This document shows positions 19,088 through 28,557 of a stretch of 64,000 bases of DNA, piece by piece. The notes below the pieces were generated by a model, which was given only the letters and a program-made list of their open reading frames with translations, did no database searches and was not told the origin of the DNA. The stretch covers positions 1,984,001 to 2,048,000 of the forward strand of contig NZ_CP048711.1 of NCBI RefSeq assembly GCF_010669285.1, given 5' to 3'. Both the position numbers and the translations under genes were made by a program. Each line of letters begins with the position of its first letter. The first letter of the stretch is position 1. This stretch comes from Kineobactrum salinum. Lineage in GTDB: Bacteria; Pseudomonadota; Gammaproteobacteria; Pseudomonadales; Halieaceae.

Positions 19088-19885
19088 ATGATCAATAGCG
19101 GAACAAGAGGTGACACTATTCTGTATTCAGAGTATGAGAATGTCGGTATCGTCACGTTTAACCGTCCCGAAACTCTCAATACATTCAGGACACAAGAGTA
19201 CACATCTTTATCCAGTATACTGTACGACGTGCACTCCTCTCCTCACCTGCGGGCACTAATCATTACGGGCAAGGGTCCGGCCTTTAGTGCCGGACAAGAC
19301 TTGACTGAACTTGATGGCAAGGCAGTTAACGACCCATCGGATCAACTGAAAAGGCTTGAACAACTGCAGAATCTTACCCAATTGATTGATAGCCTTAGCA
19401 TTCCCTCTATCGTTGCGTTCAATGGTCTGTCCGTCGGTTTTGGTCTGGAGATTTCTCTGGCCTGCGATTTCAGGATTGCAGCTACAGAAAGTTACTTCAT
19501 GTTCCCAGAGGTAACACGAGGCCTGTTGCACACCAACGGTACCCTATGGTTTTTACCCAGACTTATCGGGCTGACGGCCGCCAAAGAGATGCTGCTTCAA
19601 GGTGGCAAGTTTGACGCAAACTACGCGCTGGAAAAAGGTCTTGTTTCGGCTGTTTATTCCAAGGACGAGCTATTCGAAAAGACGCTGAGCCTGGCACTGA
19701 AGCTGTCCCGGAATTCACTGAATTCAATTGCGCTGATCAAGACAATATTGTCTCAGACTTATGATGTTTCCCTGGAACAGATGCTGAAGCTGGAAGCCGA
19801 TAATTTCCTTGCAATTGTACAGTCGGCGGATTTTAAAGAGGGGGTTTCATCCTTCCTGGAGAAGCGCAATCCGGCGTTTTCGTGA
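19088..19885 (+). CDS. Enoyl-CoA hydratase/isomerase family protein
   Basis: A 265-residue crotonase-fold protein. Oxyanion-hole segments are present: ITGKGPAFSAGQDLTELDG and FNGLSVGFGLEISLACDFRIAATESYFMFPEVTRGLLHTNGTLWFLPRLIG. The glutamate expected in EVTRG is present (family Glu164 equivalent), while the second canonical glutamate in GxCxGGGxE is also present (LEISLACD). Hydration of an enoyl-CoA or isomerisation is therefore possible. The ATG at 19088 follows AGGA. It would act after the acyl-CoA ligase in processing the acyl part of the island's substrate. Confidence 0.85.
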   Translation: MINSGTRGDTILYSEYENVGIVTFNRPETLNTFRTQEYTSLSSILYDVHSSPHLRALIITGKGPAFSAGQDLTELDGKAVNDPSDQLKRLEQLQNLTQLIDSLSIPSIVAFNGLSVGFGLEISLACDFRIAATESYFMFPEVTRGLLHTNGTLWFLPRLIGLTAAKEMLLQGGKFDANYALEKGLVSAVYSKDELFEKTLSLALKLSRNSLNSIALIKTILSQTYDVSLEQMLKLEADNFLAIVQSADFKEGVSSFLEKRNPAFS

Positions 19886-20081
19886 TCATTGGCCTACAGC
19901 GAAGGAGCCAGTAAAATTGCGAGGTATTTTTTCCAGCACTTTTCCACGTGCAATTATTCGTATTTCCTGTCGAACAGAAAATACTGTTTGAGTATATTCC
20001 GCTTTCTGGCTCATTCACTCGCAACGTTCCCGGTGAATATATGGCGGGTCTTGTTAGGCTTCACAAATGGAGGCTTGTCCC

Positions 20082-22028
20082 GTGGCAAAATGGCTTATGG
20101 CTATTGCAGCTTTCTATCTTCACTCTCTGACTTGTTCGGCTGGCCAGGAAGTCGATTATGAAGCCACGCGCGGTATCTCTCCGAAAAGTGAGAAAATCGA
20201 CAACTTTCTGTTGGAAAAACTACACCCTCTCGTGAGACGGGAAATTATCCCGGGCTTCGTCTACACAATTGTCGAAGGGGGCGAGGTTGCCATCAGTCGG
20301 GGTATAGGGTATTCAGACCTGGCCGCCGGAGAACCAATCGATCCCGATTTATCTCTGATGCGAGTAGGCTCCATCACAAAATCCTTTACGGCGCTTGCTA
20401 TTCATCAGCTTGTTGACGAGGGGAAGATCGACCTTGACGAAGACGCCAATAGCTATTTGAGTTCGGAGTATATACCGGACACTTACGATAAGCCGGTCAC
20501 TGTTCGCGATCTACTGACACATATGGCTGGCTTCGACGGCAATATATCCGGCGCGTCTGTGACATCAAATGCTGATATTGCCGTCGAGGATGGCTGGATG
20601 TCCCGGCAGTTCATTCGACTGCAACCAGCTGGAGAACTGATGGCCTATGACAACACAGCTTATGCTGCACTCGGCCAGATTCTTGTTGACCAGACCGGGA
20701 AATCATATCGTCAGGTGTTGGAAGAACGTATATTCAAACCCTTGGGTATGAATAAAACTACTGTCGGAATCCCTGATCCGAGGGCCGAGGAAGCGGCAGG
20801 GTGCTATGACAGAGCAAGCGGCGATTTAAAGCCATGCAAACACGAGCTGCTAAAGGAGACGTATCAGGCAGCGGGAGATGCAAGTACGACAGCGACAGAC
20901 ATGAGCAGGTTTCTCCTGGCGCTTCTCAACGAAGGTGAGCTTCTTGGAACCCGTATTATAAGCCGTATACAGTTTGCCAAGTTTCGCACGCCAGCTTTCA
21001 AGCTTCACCCCGAAACTGCGGGTATAGGCATGGGCAGTTATGAAACAGGCCCGCCCGGCCACGGCGTCTTTGGCCACTCCGGTGGTATCAGGGGAGGCAG
21101 TTCGCTCTATCTGGTGCTTCCGGAGCACAATATCGCAGTCTTTCTGGCAATAAATGCCAGCGTTTCTGACGATTTTGATACAACCCTTTCGGGCCTTCTG
21201 TCGATGGCGCTTGCACCATCGACACCGGATAACCTGGATCCCGGAGATCTGGCCACATTCGAGCTACCGGCGGAAATTCCGGCCCTTTTCTATAAAGTCC
21301 GACAAGGGCCGGAGACTTTTACTTCATGTCCTCACGATCTTGAGGGAAACTATCAGTATATACGAGCGGCAATGTATTCCAGTATCGCCATTCGTTTGCT
21401 TGGGCCCCTCGCCATGTCACCGATCGTGGTCAAGAGGGAAACTGAAGATAGCTGGACTATTGCGGACAAAGGGCCATATGAAGAAGTGGATACCTGCCTG
21501 TTCCGTCTTCGCGGCAGATCCTATGCCGATGGAGAAATTGCGACTCTTGTAGGTTTCAACAAAACGGATAGCGGTGTTCTGGTTGGCGGTGGTCACCCTC
21601 TGGCGGGATGGAGTAAACTATCCTGGCATGCATCCCCGGTGATATCAGTTCTTCCGTATTTCCTTTCAATTGTGATTCTGGTGTTTTTGGGGGTTGTTTA
21701 CATGTCTGCCCCAGCGCGCCTGTCGTCGGCTTTCCTGTACGGTGGAATCGGTGCAGTTCTTTTACTCACGGGCTTATTGCTCGAAATGGAATATCATACA
21801 CCAGTGTACCAATATGGCGGGCAAATAATTCCGCTGCTGCTATGGCGCGCTGTTCTACATGCAGGGCTACTCCTGCTAGTCGTTTCAACTGTCAAGGGCG
21901 TGCAGGCATTATTTGGACCCGATGGCAGTGTGCTATACAGGTTTTTCCTGGTGGTGTTGGTTGTATCATCCATGATCGCTCTGACCTTGAGTTTCTATTG
22001 GGGACTTGTGGGGAATTTTTCAGGTTAA
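20082..22028 (+). CDS. Serine hydrolase, beta-lactamase fold, with C-terminal membrane domain (second copy)
   Basis: I prefer the GTG at 20082 because GGAGG lies eight bases upstream, overlapping the alternative ATG at 20067. The product is then 648 residues and begins with a signal sequence (AKWLMAIAAFYLHSLTCSA). Motifs: SITK nucleophile, YDNTAY tyrosine motif and GHSGG third motif. Four hydrophobic helices occupy roughly the last 150 residues. The architecture equals that of the gene at 12071-14077, but the sequences have diverged well beyond a recent duplication. It follows the enoyl-CoA hydratase by about 196 bp on the same strand. A periplasmic amide, peptide or ester hydrolase is inferred. 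Confidence 0.8.
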   Translation: MAKWLMAIAAFYLHSLTCSAGQEVDYEATRGISPKSEKIDNFLLEKLHPLVRREIIPGFVYTIVEGGEVAISRGIGYSDLAAGEPIDPDLSLMRVGSITKSFTALAIHQLVDEGKIDLDEDANSYLSSEYIPDTYDKPVTVRDLLTHMAGFDGNISGASVTSNADIAVEDGWMSRQFIRLQPAGELMAYDNTAYAALGQILVDQTGKSYRQVLEERIFKPLGMNKTTVGIPDPRAEEAAGCYDRASGDLKPCKHELLKETYQAAGDASTTATDMSRFLLALLNEGELLGTRIISRIQFAKFRTPAFKLHPETAGIGMGSYETGPPGHGVFGHSGGIRGGSSLYLVLPEHNIAVFLAINASVSDDFDTTLSGLLSMALAPSTPDNLDPGDLATFELPAEIPALFYKVRQGPETFTSCPHDLEGNYQYIRAAMYSSIAIRLLGPLAMSPIVVKRETEDSWTIADKGPYEEVDTCLFRLRGRSYADGEIATLVGFNKTDSGVLVGGGHPLAGWSKLSWHASPVISVLPYFLSIVILVFLGVVYMSAPARLSSAFLYGGIGAVLLLTGLLLEMEYHTPVYQYGGQIIPLLLWRAVLHAGLLLLVVSTVKGVQALFGPDGSVLYRFFLVVLVVSSMIALTLSFYWGLVGNFSG

Positions 22029-22074
22029 GATGGTGATTTCTATGGAAAGTACTCGATACTATTGGTGGTGCTGA

Positions 22075-23382
22075 CTACTCCCGGGATTGATGGCCGGGCG
22101 ACGCTACAGGAGCCTCCCCGGCAAGCTTGGCATTGCGCTCGGCAAGCGCCTGCACAGCATCAAGTTCCTCTTTCAATGCCAGGGATCGCTCTGCGTGCCT
22201 GAAGGCGAGTGCCGCATGCGTGCCCGCTGCTTTTTTCAACTCATCATGACCAACTAAAACAAGAGAACCAAACGCCTTTTGCAATCGGATCGCCACCTCG
22301 ACCGAAGCGGCGCCATCCCGGGCGATTGCATTGAATGCATCATCAAACATGTCATTCAATGAAATTGCCGGTATCGATATACGATCGTATTTGATCGGAA
22401 CGTCTTCCTCTTCGCTAACCCGCGCCCAGCGCACAAAGAGCCGGACCAGGGTTCCGACTATATCGATCGCAGTACCCGGGTCGTTCACGGCAGGCGACAG
22501 AGCACGGCTGCCGATCTCGGAAAGGACTATCAGGCCGAAACGTGGATCCGACTCAAAGGTTCTGTGTTTGCCAATCACAAAGGCTTCGACGATAGTATCC
22601 TTGACGCCATCTTTATCGGGGCCACTCTTTGCAGTGATAAATGCCAGTGGACTGCCGGGAGTGACAAACGTGCCAGGAAGTACACAGACGGAGATCCTGC
22701 CGTCAACCTGCTCAGCAATATGCTGTAGTTTGGCAATATCAATGTTTTGCACATATCCGACGGTTTCCGGATAGACGGCGTCCCCTTTTTCAGCGGTCAT
22801 TGCTCTTGCCGCACCCAGGGTCGGCATCTGGGCTCTTGTCTTCAGGGCGGCATCAGTTGCAGATTCCACCTTGTCGATCGTGTTGCCCAGCTGACCGAGC
22901 CGCGCTATTCGATCTACCCAACGTACGAAACCGAGAATCACCAGTGTAAAGACAAATATCGTTACAAGAAACAGAACGAACCGGCCGGGTTGCCCGTAGA
23001 ACCCATTAAGTATTGCGAGCAAAGCGACGATGCTGAAGATGAATGCGCCGATGAAAGTTGACAGCGCATTTTGCGATACGTCGTCACCCACCACCAGAAG
23101 AAATGAACGCGGTGTCGCAGATCTGCTTGCGGATGAGTAAGCCGACAACATCGAACCGACCGCGAACACTGCAATGACGAGCATACTGGCCGACATGATT
23201 GAAAGTAGCGTTTCCAGCGATTCTGCACTGATGTCTGGAAAGGATTCTGCGAGTTCAACATGCTGGGCCAACTCTGCTACAAACACCGCGAATAAAGACA
23301 AGATGCAGCTTATCAATGGTTTCAACCAGAGCCGCTCTTGCAAGCGGGCCAGGTAAAACCTGATCATGGTGCGAGTTTCCAT
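22075..23382 (-). CDS. DUF2254 family membrane protein
   Basis: A 435-residue protein with four N-terminal membrane segments in the first 160 residues: ISCILSLFAVFVAELAQ, LLSIMSASMLVIAVFAVGSML, TFIGAFIFSIVALLAILNGF and FVLFLVTIFVFTLVILGFV. The remainder is soluble. The conserved DUF2254 segment SRSATPRSFLLVVGDDVSQNALSTFIGAF and the later EIGSRALSPAVNDPGTAIDIV are clear. The function of this predicted membrane family is unknown. It ends convergent with the island and marks the return to higher-GC sequence. A second possible start is the ATG five codons in (MIRFYLARL). Confidence 0.85.
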   Translation of the reverse strand: METRTMIRFYLARLQERLWLKPLISCILSLFAVFVAELAQHVELAESFPDISAESLETLLSIMSASMLVIAVFAVGSMLSAYSSASRSATPRSFLLVVGDDVSQNALSTFIGAFIFSIVALLAILNGFYGQPGRFVLFLVTIFVFTLVILGFVRWVDRIARLGQLGNTIDKVESATDAALKTRAQMPTLGAARAMTAEKGDAVYPETVGYVQNIDIAKLQHIAEQVDGRISVCVLPGTFVTPGSPLAFITAKSGPDKDGVKDTIVEAFVIGKHRTFESDPRFGLIVLSEIGSRALSPAVNDPGTAIDIVGTLVRLFVRWARVSEEEDVPIKYDRISIPAISLNDMFDDAFNAIARDGAASVEVAIRLQKAFGSLVLVGHDELKKAAGTHAALAFRHAERSLALKEELDAVQALAERNAKLAGEAPVASPGHQSRE

Positions 23383-23420
23383 TTCTGACCCTCATTTCAT
23401 CACGCTGCGCACAGGGTAGG

Positions 23421-25516
23421 TTAGTCATGCTCCTTGCTGTTATCGGTAAAAACCTGATTACGGCCAGCCTTTTTCGCCCGGTACATTGCGCTATCGGCGC
23501 GCACCAGGAGGTCCTTTAAACTGTCCCCCGGAAACCACTCGGTAACACCCAGGCTAACAGTCACAGGGTCCCGCAAGCCATAATCCGTTGCCACTACCCG
23601 AGCCCGCAGTCGCTCAGCAAACTCTGTGGCACCACCAAGGTGCGTCCCCGGTATCAGAACCATAAATTCCTCTCCTCCCCAGCGACCCAACTGGTCTCCC
23701 TCCCGTAAACAGGGGACCAGGCTGTTGACCAGAGTTTTCAGAATTCGGTCCCCTTCATCATGCCCGTAGCTATCATTCACCTGCTTGAAATGGTCAATGT
23801 CAAACAGTACCAGAGAGAAGGCCTGGCCATAGCGTTCGGCATTGGCCAGGGCGACCTGCACCAGATGCTCAATGCGGTAGCGGTTCATTATGCCGGTCAG
23901 CGAATCGGTGATTGCCAGCTCGTGCAAGTGGTCATTGGCGCGGGCCAGCGCCTCTCCTTCTGACTCCAGGCGTTCGTTCAAACGCGTCACCTCGTGGGCC
24001 GAAGCCAACACTGCCAAGTCATCGCCCAGGTCTCTGGCAGCAGCCAACTCCGCTGGCTGCCACGCCAGGCTTTGCCCTCGCAATTCCTCCCGCCACACGG
24101 CAAAAGACTGTCGTGGCGTGAGTCTTAGTTGGTCACCGACGCGCTCGGGTATTTTTCGCGGTTGTCCTGCCCAATCGATGATTTCCACCTGCTCCCGGCG
24201 AAAGAAAAGCAGCCAGCCACGAGTCGTGACATCTATTACCAGGGGCATGGCCAACAACCCACAACAGCCACAACTAATATCACCAGACTTGGGATAGCCG
24301 GTCTGCGCCAGGCAGGCAGTGGCCCAGGGGTTGAGTTCCCGCCACTGTTCCGCGAGCCAGGTCGACAGATCCAGCAGTTGTGAATCCATCGGGGTACAGC
24401 CATGGCGGGAAGTCTGGTCGCGATACACCAATGCCACTCCCCTGGCCCGAAACAACTGCAGCCATTCGGCGGCGTGTTCGGCGAGGATCTGTTCTGGCCC
24501 CCGTTCCTGAACTTCGCGCGCCAGCACTGTCCGCTGTTGATGGATTTGTTCCCGATAACGCCCCGCAGCCTCCGCCTTCAACAAAAACAGGCGCTGGGTG
24601 GCCACCCTCACCAATGTCACTACACTATCGCGCCCGGACTGCGTCAGTACGTCCGCATTCTGTTTGTGAGAGCTCAAAAGTCCCCAGAGTCCAGTGCTCG
24701 AATGGATGGCCACGGACAGTGAACTCGCTATCCCCATGTTGCGCATGTACTGCCGGTGTACCGGGGACACTGCACGTAGGGCGCCAGAACTCAAGTCCAC
24801 AGGTGTTTCCTGGGACGGCACCAACGGTACTGGGTCCTGGTTGGCATCTGCGATAAAACGTAGCGGGTTGACGTCGTAGAGAGCGCGTACCTGGGGGGAA
24901 TATCCGTGGCGGGGAAATGGTGGTTCAACAGCGAAGGTAACCGCTCGTTACGACTTTCCACCACCACGCGACCATTCCAGTGTTCGTCAAACCGGTAGAT
25001 CAGAGTACGATCATGACCAGTGATCACCCTGACCGTCGCTACCAATTCAGTGAGGACATCGGTTTCCGTATGAGTGTTGACCAACTTCTTCAAATGCTCA
25101 TTGACCAGGGACAACGAGCGGGAATGGGCCACCTGGACAACGGGCTCCAACTCCACTACCACGGAATCACCAGTGCGGAAAGCGGTCACGTGAAAGCGCC
25201 GGATTTTACCTTCCCTTTTGCGGCTCGCTACCAACACACAGGGCAACCGGTGACCGTTGGCAAGTTCGTCACGCAAGCGGCGATACGCTGCTCTGCCAAG
25301 CAGTGCCCGGGGAGAAGCGGCCAGGCCTTCCCTGACGGAAATACCCAGGAAGTTCTCGATATTGGAGCTCAGCTGTTCAACACAGGTGAGTTCCCGATCA
25401 AAGCAGATTAAAACTCCAAAGGGTTGAATGGCGCCGGGGATATGCACAGGTTCACTATCACAGGCTGCGAGAGCCGCCTCTATCTCCACCTCGGAATAGA
25501 ACGGCTTATCTTTCAT
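23421..25516 (-). pseudogene. bphP: Bacteriophytochrome with GGDEF output (photoreceptor diguanylate cyclase), one frameshift
   Basis: Joined across one break the protein is about 698 residues: PAS, GAF, PHY and GGDEF. The biliverdin-binding cysteine is at about residue 19 (CDSEPVHIPGAIQPFG). The GAF domain shows YRFDEHWNGRVVVESR and FPATDIPP, and continues after the break as VRALYDVNP. The cyclase has GRWGGEEF (active A-site) and REGD five residues before it (inhibitory I-site). The frame breaks in the G run 24893-24898; one more base restores VPLVPSQETP and a full phytochrome. The gene follows heme oxygenase, which makes its chromophore. A red-light-controlled c-di-GMP synthase is expected if the frameshift is an artefact. 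Confidence 0.87.
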
Positions 25517-26120
25517 GGCTGAAACGTCGCCACTGGTCAAGGTGGGCATGTAATGCAGAAAAAGTCATATTAGCCCCCGCTACAACATGCTTGACGTCAT
25601 TCTGGTAACTGTATACCAGATCCTGCGCCAGCCAACGACGAAAAGCTGCCCAGGAATTATCTCGCCGGCCGATGTTGAAAAAGCTGGCGCCTGAATTCCG
25701 TCCCACACCCAGAGTGTCGCTCAGATGTCTGGCAATTAATCTCCCGCCTTGGGTAGAGCCCTCAATGACATAAAGCACCCCCAACAGACAAGCCGCACTC
25801 CCGTCCAGGCAGAATGCTATGGGAGAATGGGTGAAACCGGAGGAGTCGTGGCCCAGCGCCCGGCAATCACTGGCCAGCAAGGGGGCGCGGGCCAGATACC
25901 GATAATCCGCTGCTGGATACCGCTCAAGCAGGGCCGCGGTGGCGGGAATCAGCTCCGACTCCAGGGAGTGGTAGAACGCTAGCATGGATTGCAGCAGGTG
26001 GCCGTATTCCCTATTGGTCAGCCGACTGGACAGCAGCCTTTTCAGTGCAGGCTGAGCTTCCAATGCCAGGTGCGCAGGCCGGGTTTGCTCACGCAATTGT
26101 TGCAGTACTGGAGGATGCAT
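25506..26120 (-). CDS. bphO: Biliverdin-producing heme oxygenase (BphO)
   Basis: A 204-residue all-helical heme oxygenase. The N-terminal LREQTRPAHLALEAQPALKRLL includes the proximal histidine position. The distal glycine-rich helix is LGVLYVIEGSTQGGRLIARHL. It cleaves heme to biliverdin, CO and iron, supplying the chromophore of the phytochrome whose ATG at 25516 overlaps its 3' end. Overlap and order (bphO then bphP) indicate one operon. Confidence 0.9.
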   Translation of the reverse strand: MHPPVLQQLREQTRPAHLALEAQPALKRLLSSRLTNREYGHLLQSMLAFYHSLESELIPATAALLERYPAADYRYLARAPLLASDCRALGHDSSGFTHSPIAFCLDGSAACLLGVLYVIEGSTQGGRLIARHLSDTLGVGRNSGASFFNIGRRDNSWAAFRRWLAQDLVYSYQNDVKHVVAGANMTFSALHAHLDQWRRFSHER

Positions 26121-26501
26121 AGAGACTCAATACATGAACCTGCACGTAGACGGAAACACCCAAAAGGTACGGCCATGTGGTTTGAGTGTAACCTACCGGC
26201 GGAAACCCGTCTGCAGAAAGTTCAGAGCCGTTCGATGTCACTCACCGCAATGGTGTGCTCCCATTGCGCAGACAATTTTTGTCACAAGTGTGCGCTGCAT
26301 GAATTGTTATTGATGGCTTCCCGGAGAGAGAAATGGGCAAATTGCAGAAAAGCGGAGGTATCCGGATTGGCGGGATAACAGAGGCACCCTGTCAAGTTCT
26401 GCAGTGCCTCCGCTGAGCTCAGTTACTGAACTACCCGGCTAATGGTTCGAGCGGCTCAAAACCCGCATTGTAAGGCTAGATCGCTGAAATGATAATAGAG
26501 G
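26121..26501. other. Intergenic region with a possible tiny gene
   Basis: No established gene is seen. The region holds the bphO promoter, a possible 67-codon plus-strand ORF, and a GAGGCAC/GTGCCTC inverted repeat near 26380-26411 that could be a weak hairpin. Confidence 0.4.
26175..26378 (+). CDS. Possible small zinc-ribbon-like protein (67 aa)
   Basis: An ATG at 26175, preceded seven bases away by AAGG, opens 67 codons divergent from bphO. The peptide contains CSHCADNFCHKC, a CxxC-x4-CxxC pattern that could bind a metal. I know no family for it. Coding status is uncertain: it may be leader sequence read by chance. Confidence 0.25.
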   Translation: MWFECNLPAETRLQKVQSRSMSLTAMVCSHCADNFCHKCALHELLLMASRREKWANCRKAEVSGLAG

Positions 26502-27116
26502 TCATTTCCCAGCTGCAAAACGCTTGCGCCGCACTGTCATGCCAGCCAGACCCACAATCACCAACAGGAGAGTAGCCGGCAGCGGTACAGCGTTGACGGC
26601 GACATTATCCAGCTGGATCCGGCTTCCCGCGCCCGAGTTATCTTCAGTAAGAGTGAAGCGGATTGTCCCGTTATTCGGCCCCGCGTTCAGGCCAGCAAGC
26701 TGCACGATACCGGAGAAATCGAATGTGGTATTGAATGCCACGCTACTGCTGTCCTCGAACACCAGAGTCTCGATCTCGGTACCCGAAGTTGACTCGTAGA
26801 GCAGCTCCGCCAGGAAGAAGTCCGGTGTGCTTGGCCTGTTGATCTGCCACTGGTAGTCAAATCCGACAAACAGGCTATTGGTGCCCGCGACAATGTCGAA
26901 TGATTGCTCAAAAATGGCCACGCCGTCTGGGCCCGGACGTCCCACGTGGGCGGTTCCGGAATCCCAGGTGACCCCGGTCGTTGAAGCCGGGTCAACCGTC
27001 CAGCCGGAAAGACCCGCATCGAATCCCCCGTTGACTATCAGACTGGCCTGGGCGGCCGTGGAGACGAAGAGCGTCAAGCCCGCGACAGCGAAAAAACGTA
27101 CAAAGGTGGATGGCAT
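26502..27116 (-). CDS. VPLPA-CTERM sorting-domain surface protein
   Basis: The likely start at 27116 (MPSTFVRFFAV) gives 204 residues with a clear signal peptide ending AAQA. The body is a beta-sandwich-like carbohydrate-binding type domain (LIVNGGFDAGLSGWTVD, FVGFDYQWQ, IRFTLTEDNSGAGSRIQLDNVAVN). The C-terminus is the tripartite sorting signal: VPLPA, a hydrophobic helix, then RRKR. Such proteins are substrates of exosortase-type sorting and are often linked to exopolysaccharide; no exosortase gene is in this window. Its function is unknown. Confidence 0.82.
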   Translation of the reverse strand: MPSTFVRFFAVAGLTLFVSTAAQASLIVNGGFDAGLSGWTVDPASTTGVTWDSGTAHVGRPGPDGVAIFEQSFDIVAGTNSLFVGFDYQWQINRPSTPDFFLAELLYESTSGTEIETLVFEDSSSVAFNTTFDFSGIVQLAGLNAGPNNGTIRFTLTEDNSGAGSRIQLDNVAVNAVPLPATLLLVIVGLAGMTVRRKRFAAGK

Positions 27117-27376
27117 AACTGCTCCCCGGTCAGATATCTTGACCCGCCGTACATCTACTTGGCCGGCGGAATGCATTCCGGTGCCTACAAGCAATTTTTG
27201 GGCCAATAAGTATTATGCTAAATATTTCAATAGGTTGTCTTATAATATTACGCAAGAAAACAGCCTCATTCGTGGCAATTGTAAATAATCCCGACACAGC
27301 GGATACGCCCGCCCCTGCCTGTCATGCACGGCGCTTACTAGGCAACAATTTCTGGCCAACCATTCTTCTGGCGTCG

Positions 27377-27460
27377 CTAGATTAGGCAGAGCTTGCCGCC
27401 CTCCGGATCACGCCCATATAGCACCCAACCGGCCTTCCGGAACTGCAGGGCGCCATCAAC
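27377..27460 (-). pseudogene. C-terminal fragment resembling a VOC/glyoxalase-family protein
   Basis: On the minus strand a short open stretch ends in TAG at 27377 and reads QFRKAGWVLYGRDPEGGKLCLI. The DPEGG-K-LCLI ending is typical of the last beta strand of glyoxalase/VOC proteins. No start or upstream domain can be found, so at most it is a relic. The match is short. Confidence 0.35.
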
Positions 27461-27542
27461 AGATTGGCCGTTACATTGAGATGCCGTCCCCGTGGACGAA
27501 GCTCACTGTCCTACGCCAGCAGGGACACATTGTTTGTGATGG

Positions 27543-27758
27543 CTATGCCACACCATTTTCCGACTCAGCAGGAAGATCGAAATGCAATACCTCTTCACGC
27601 GTTCCCAGCTTGCTATACAGCGCAATAGCTGGCTCATCTTCAGGACCGGTATCAGCCTGAACGAACATCAGATACGCACCGCGGGCCGCTGAAATCATTT
27701 CCAGTCTCTGGATCAAAGCCGTCGCTATCCCTCGTCGCCGGTGCGTGGAAAGTTTGCA
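27543..27758 (-). pseudogene. C-terminal fragment of a GNAT acetyltransferase (AAC(3)-I-like)
   Basis: About 71 codons ending in TAG at 27543 read [37 protein letters not shown] and [17 protein letters not shown]. The RRRGIAT segment is the acetyl-CoA-binding motif of GNAT enzymes, and the ending matches the AAC(3)-I-like subfamily. The N-terminal half is missing; upstream the frame is closed. It is therefore a remnant, not a working acetyltransferase. Confidence 0.6.
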
Positions 27759-27823
27759 GGTGGTGAATGTCTATAGGCATGGATGATTCCTGTGCTGTAA
27801 ATGCTGAAGGCTGTGACTGGCGA

Positions 27824-28446
27824 TCAATCCGCCGCAGCAAAATGCGCGAGCTGGTCTGCATGAGCCTTCTTGAATGAGGTGCGCTCAGTGATCCGCGTTA
27901 CATAGGACTCTGTGCCCGGTCGATCTCCCAACGAGCGAACCTTCGGTATGCGAAGGACATCAGCCATTAGTAGATCTGCGGCAGTAAAGCGGTCGGCCGC
28001 CAACCATTCCCGCTCCTGCAGGATGTCCTCCAGGTGATCGAGGCGGCTTTCCAACCAGCCGCCAAGATGATTCTCCTTTGCTCCAGTCATTTCCAGGAAC
28101 CACCAGGGAACCGTAACCATCTCCATCGAGTTGAGAGCAGCGATAATCCACTGTAAGGTTTTAGCTTCCCCGACGGAATCACGCGGCATCAGTTTTTCAC
28201 TTTTCCGGGCGAGATGCAGCAGCCCCGCGCCACTTTCGAATATTTCAAGCTCACCATCGCACAGGAAAGGGACCTGGCCAAACGGTTGACGCGCCAAATG
28301 GTCTTGCCCGCGGTCGCTGAAAGGAACCGTTCGCACGGAATAGGCAAGCCCCGCTTCCTCACACGCCCACCTCAGTCGCAGATCCCGCACAAATCCGCGG
28401 GGCCTTCGGGCACCCAGTCATATGTCCAAATTGTCAGTTCACTCAT
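27824..28446 (-). pseudogene. Glutathione S-transferase family protein, one frameshift
   Basis: From the ATG at 28446 the frame reads MSELTIWTYDWVPEGP, then breaks at the GGGG run 28399-28402 (plus strand). One added base gives RGFVRDLRLRWACEEAGLAYSVRTVPF and continues through a complete GST: thioredoxin fold with FGQVPFLCDGELEIFESGAGLLHLA (cis-proline and ES glutathione motif), then a helical C-domain (FTAADLLMADVLR). Total about 207 residues. GSTs conjugate glutathione or serve as reductases or isomerases; the substrate is unknown. Another likely homopolymer artefact or recent pseudogene. Confidence 0.78.
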
Positions 28447-28557
28447 GTGTTCAAATCGCCATGCTCGGCCACCCCAATACATCCGGTTGTTCAGGACCAA
28501 CTTGCAGCCGCGGAAGGTCTGGGATCATGGGCGCGGAGCGTCCCTGGATTCACCCTG

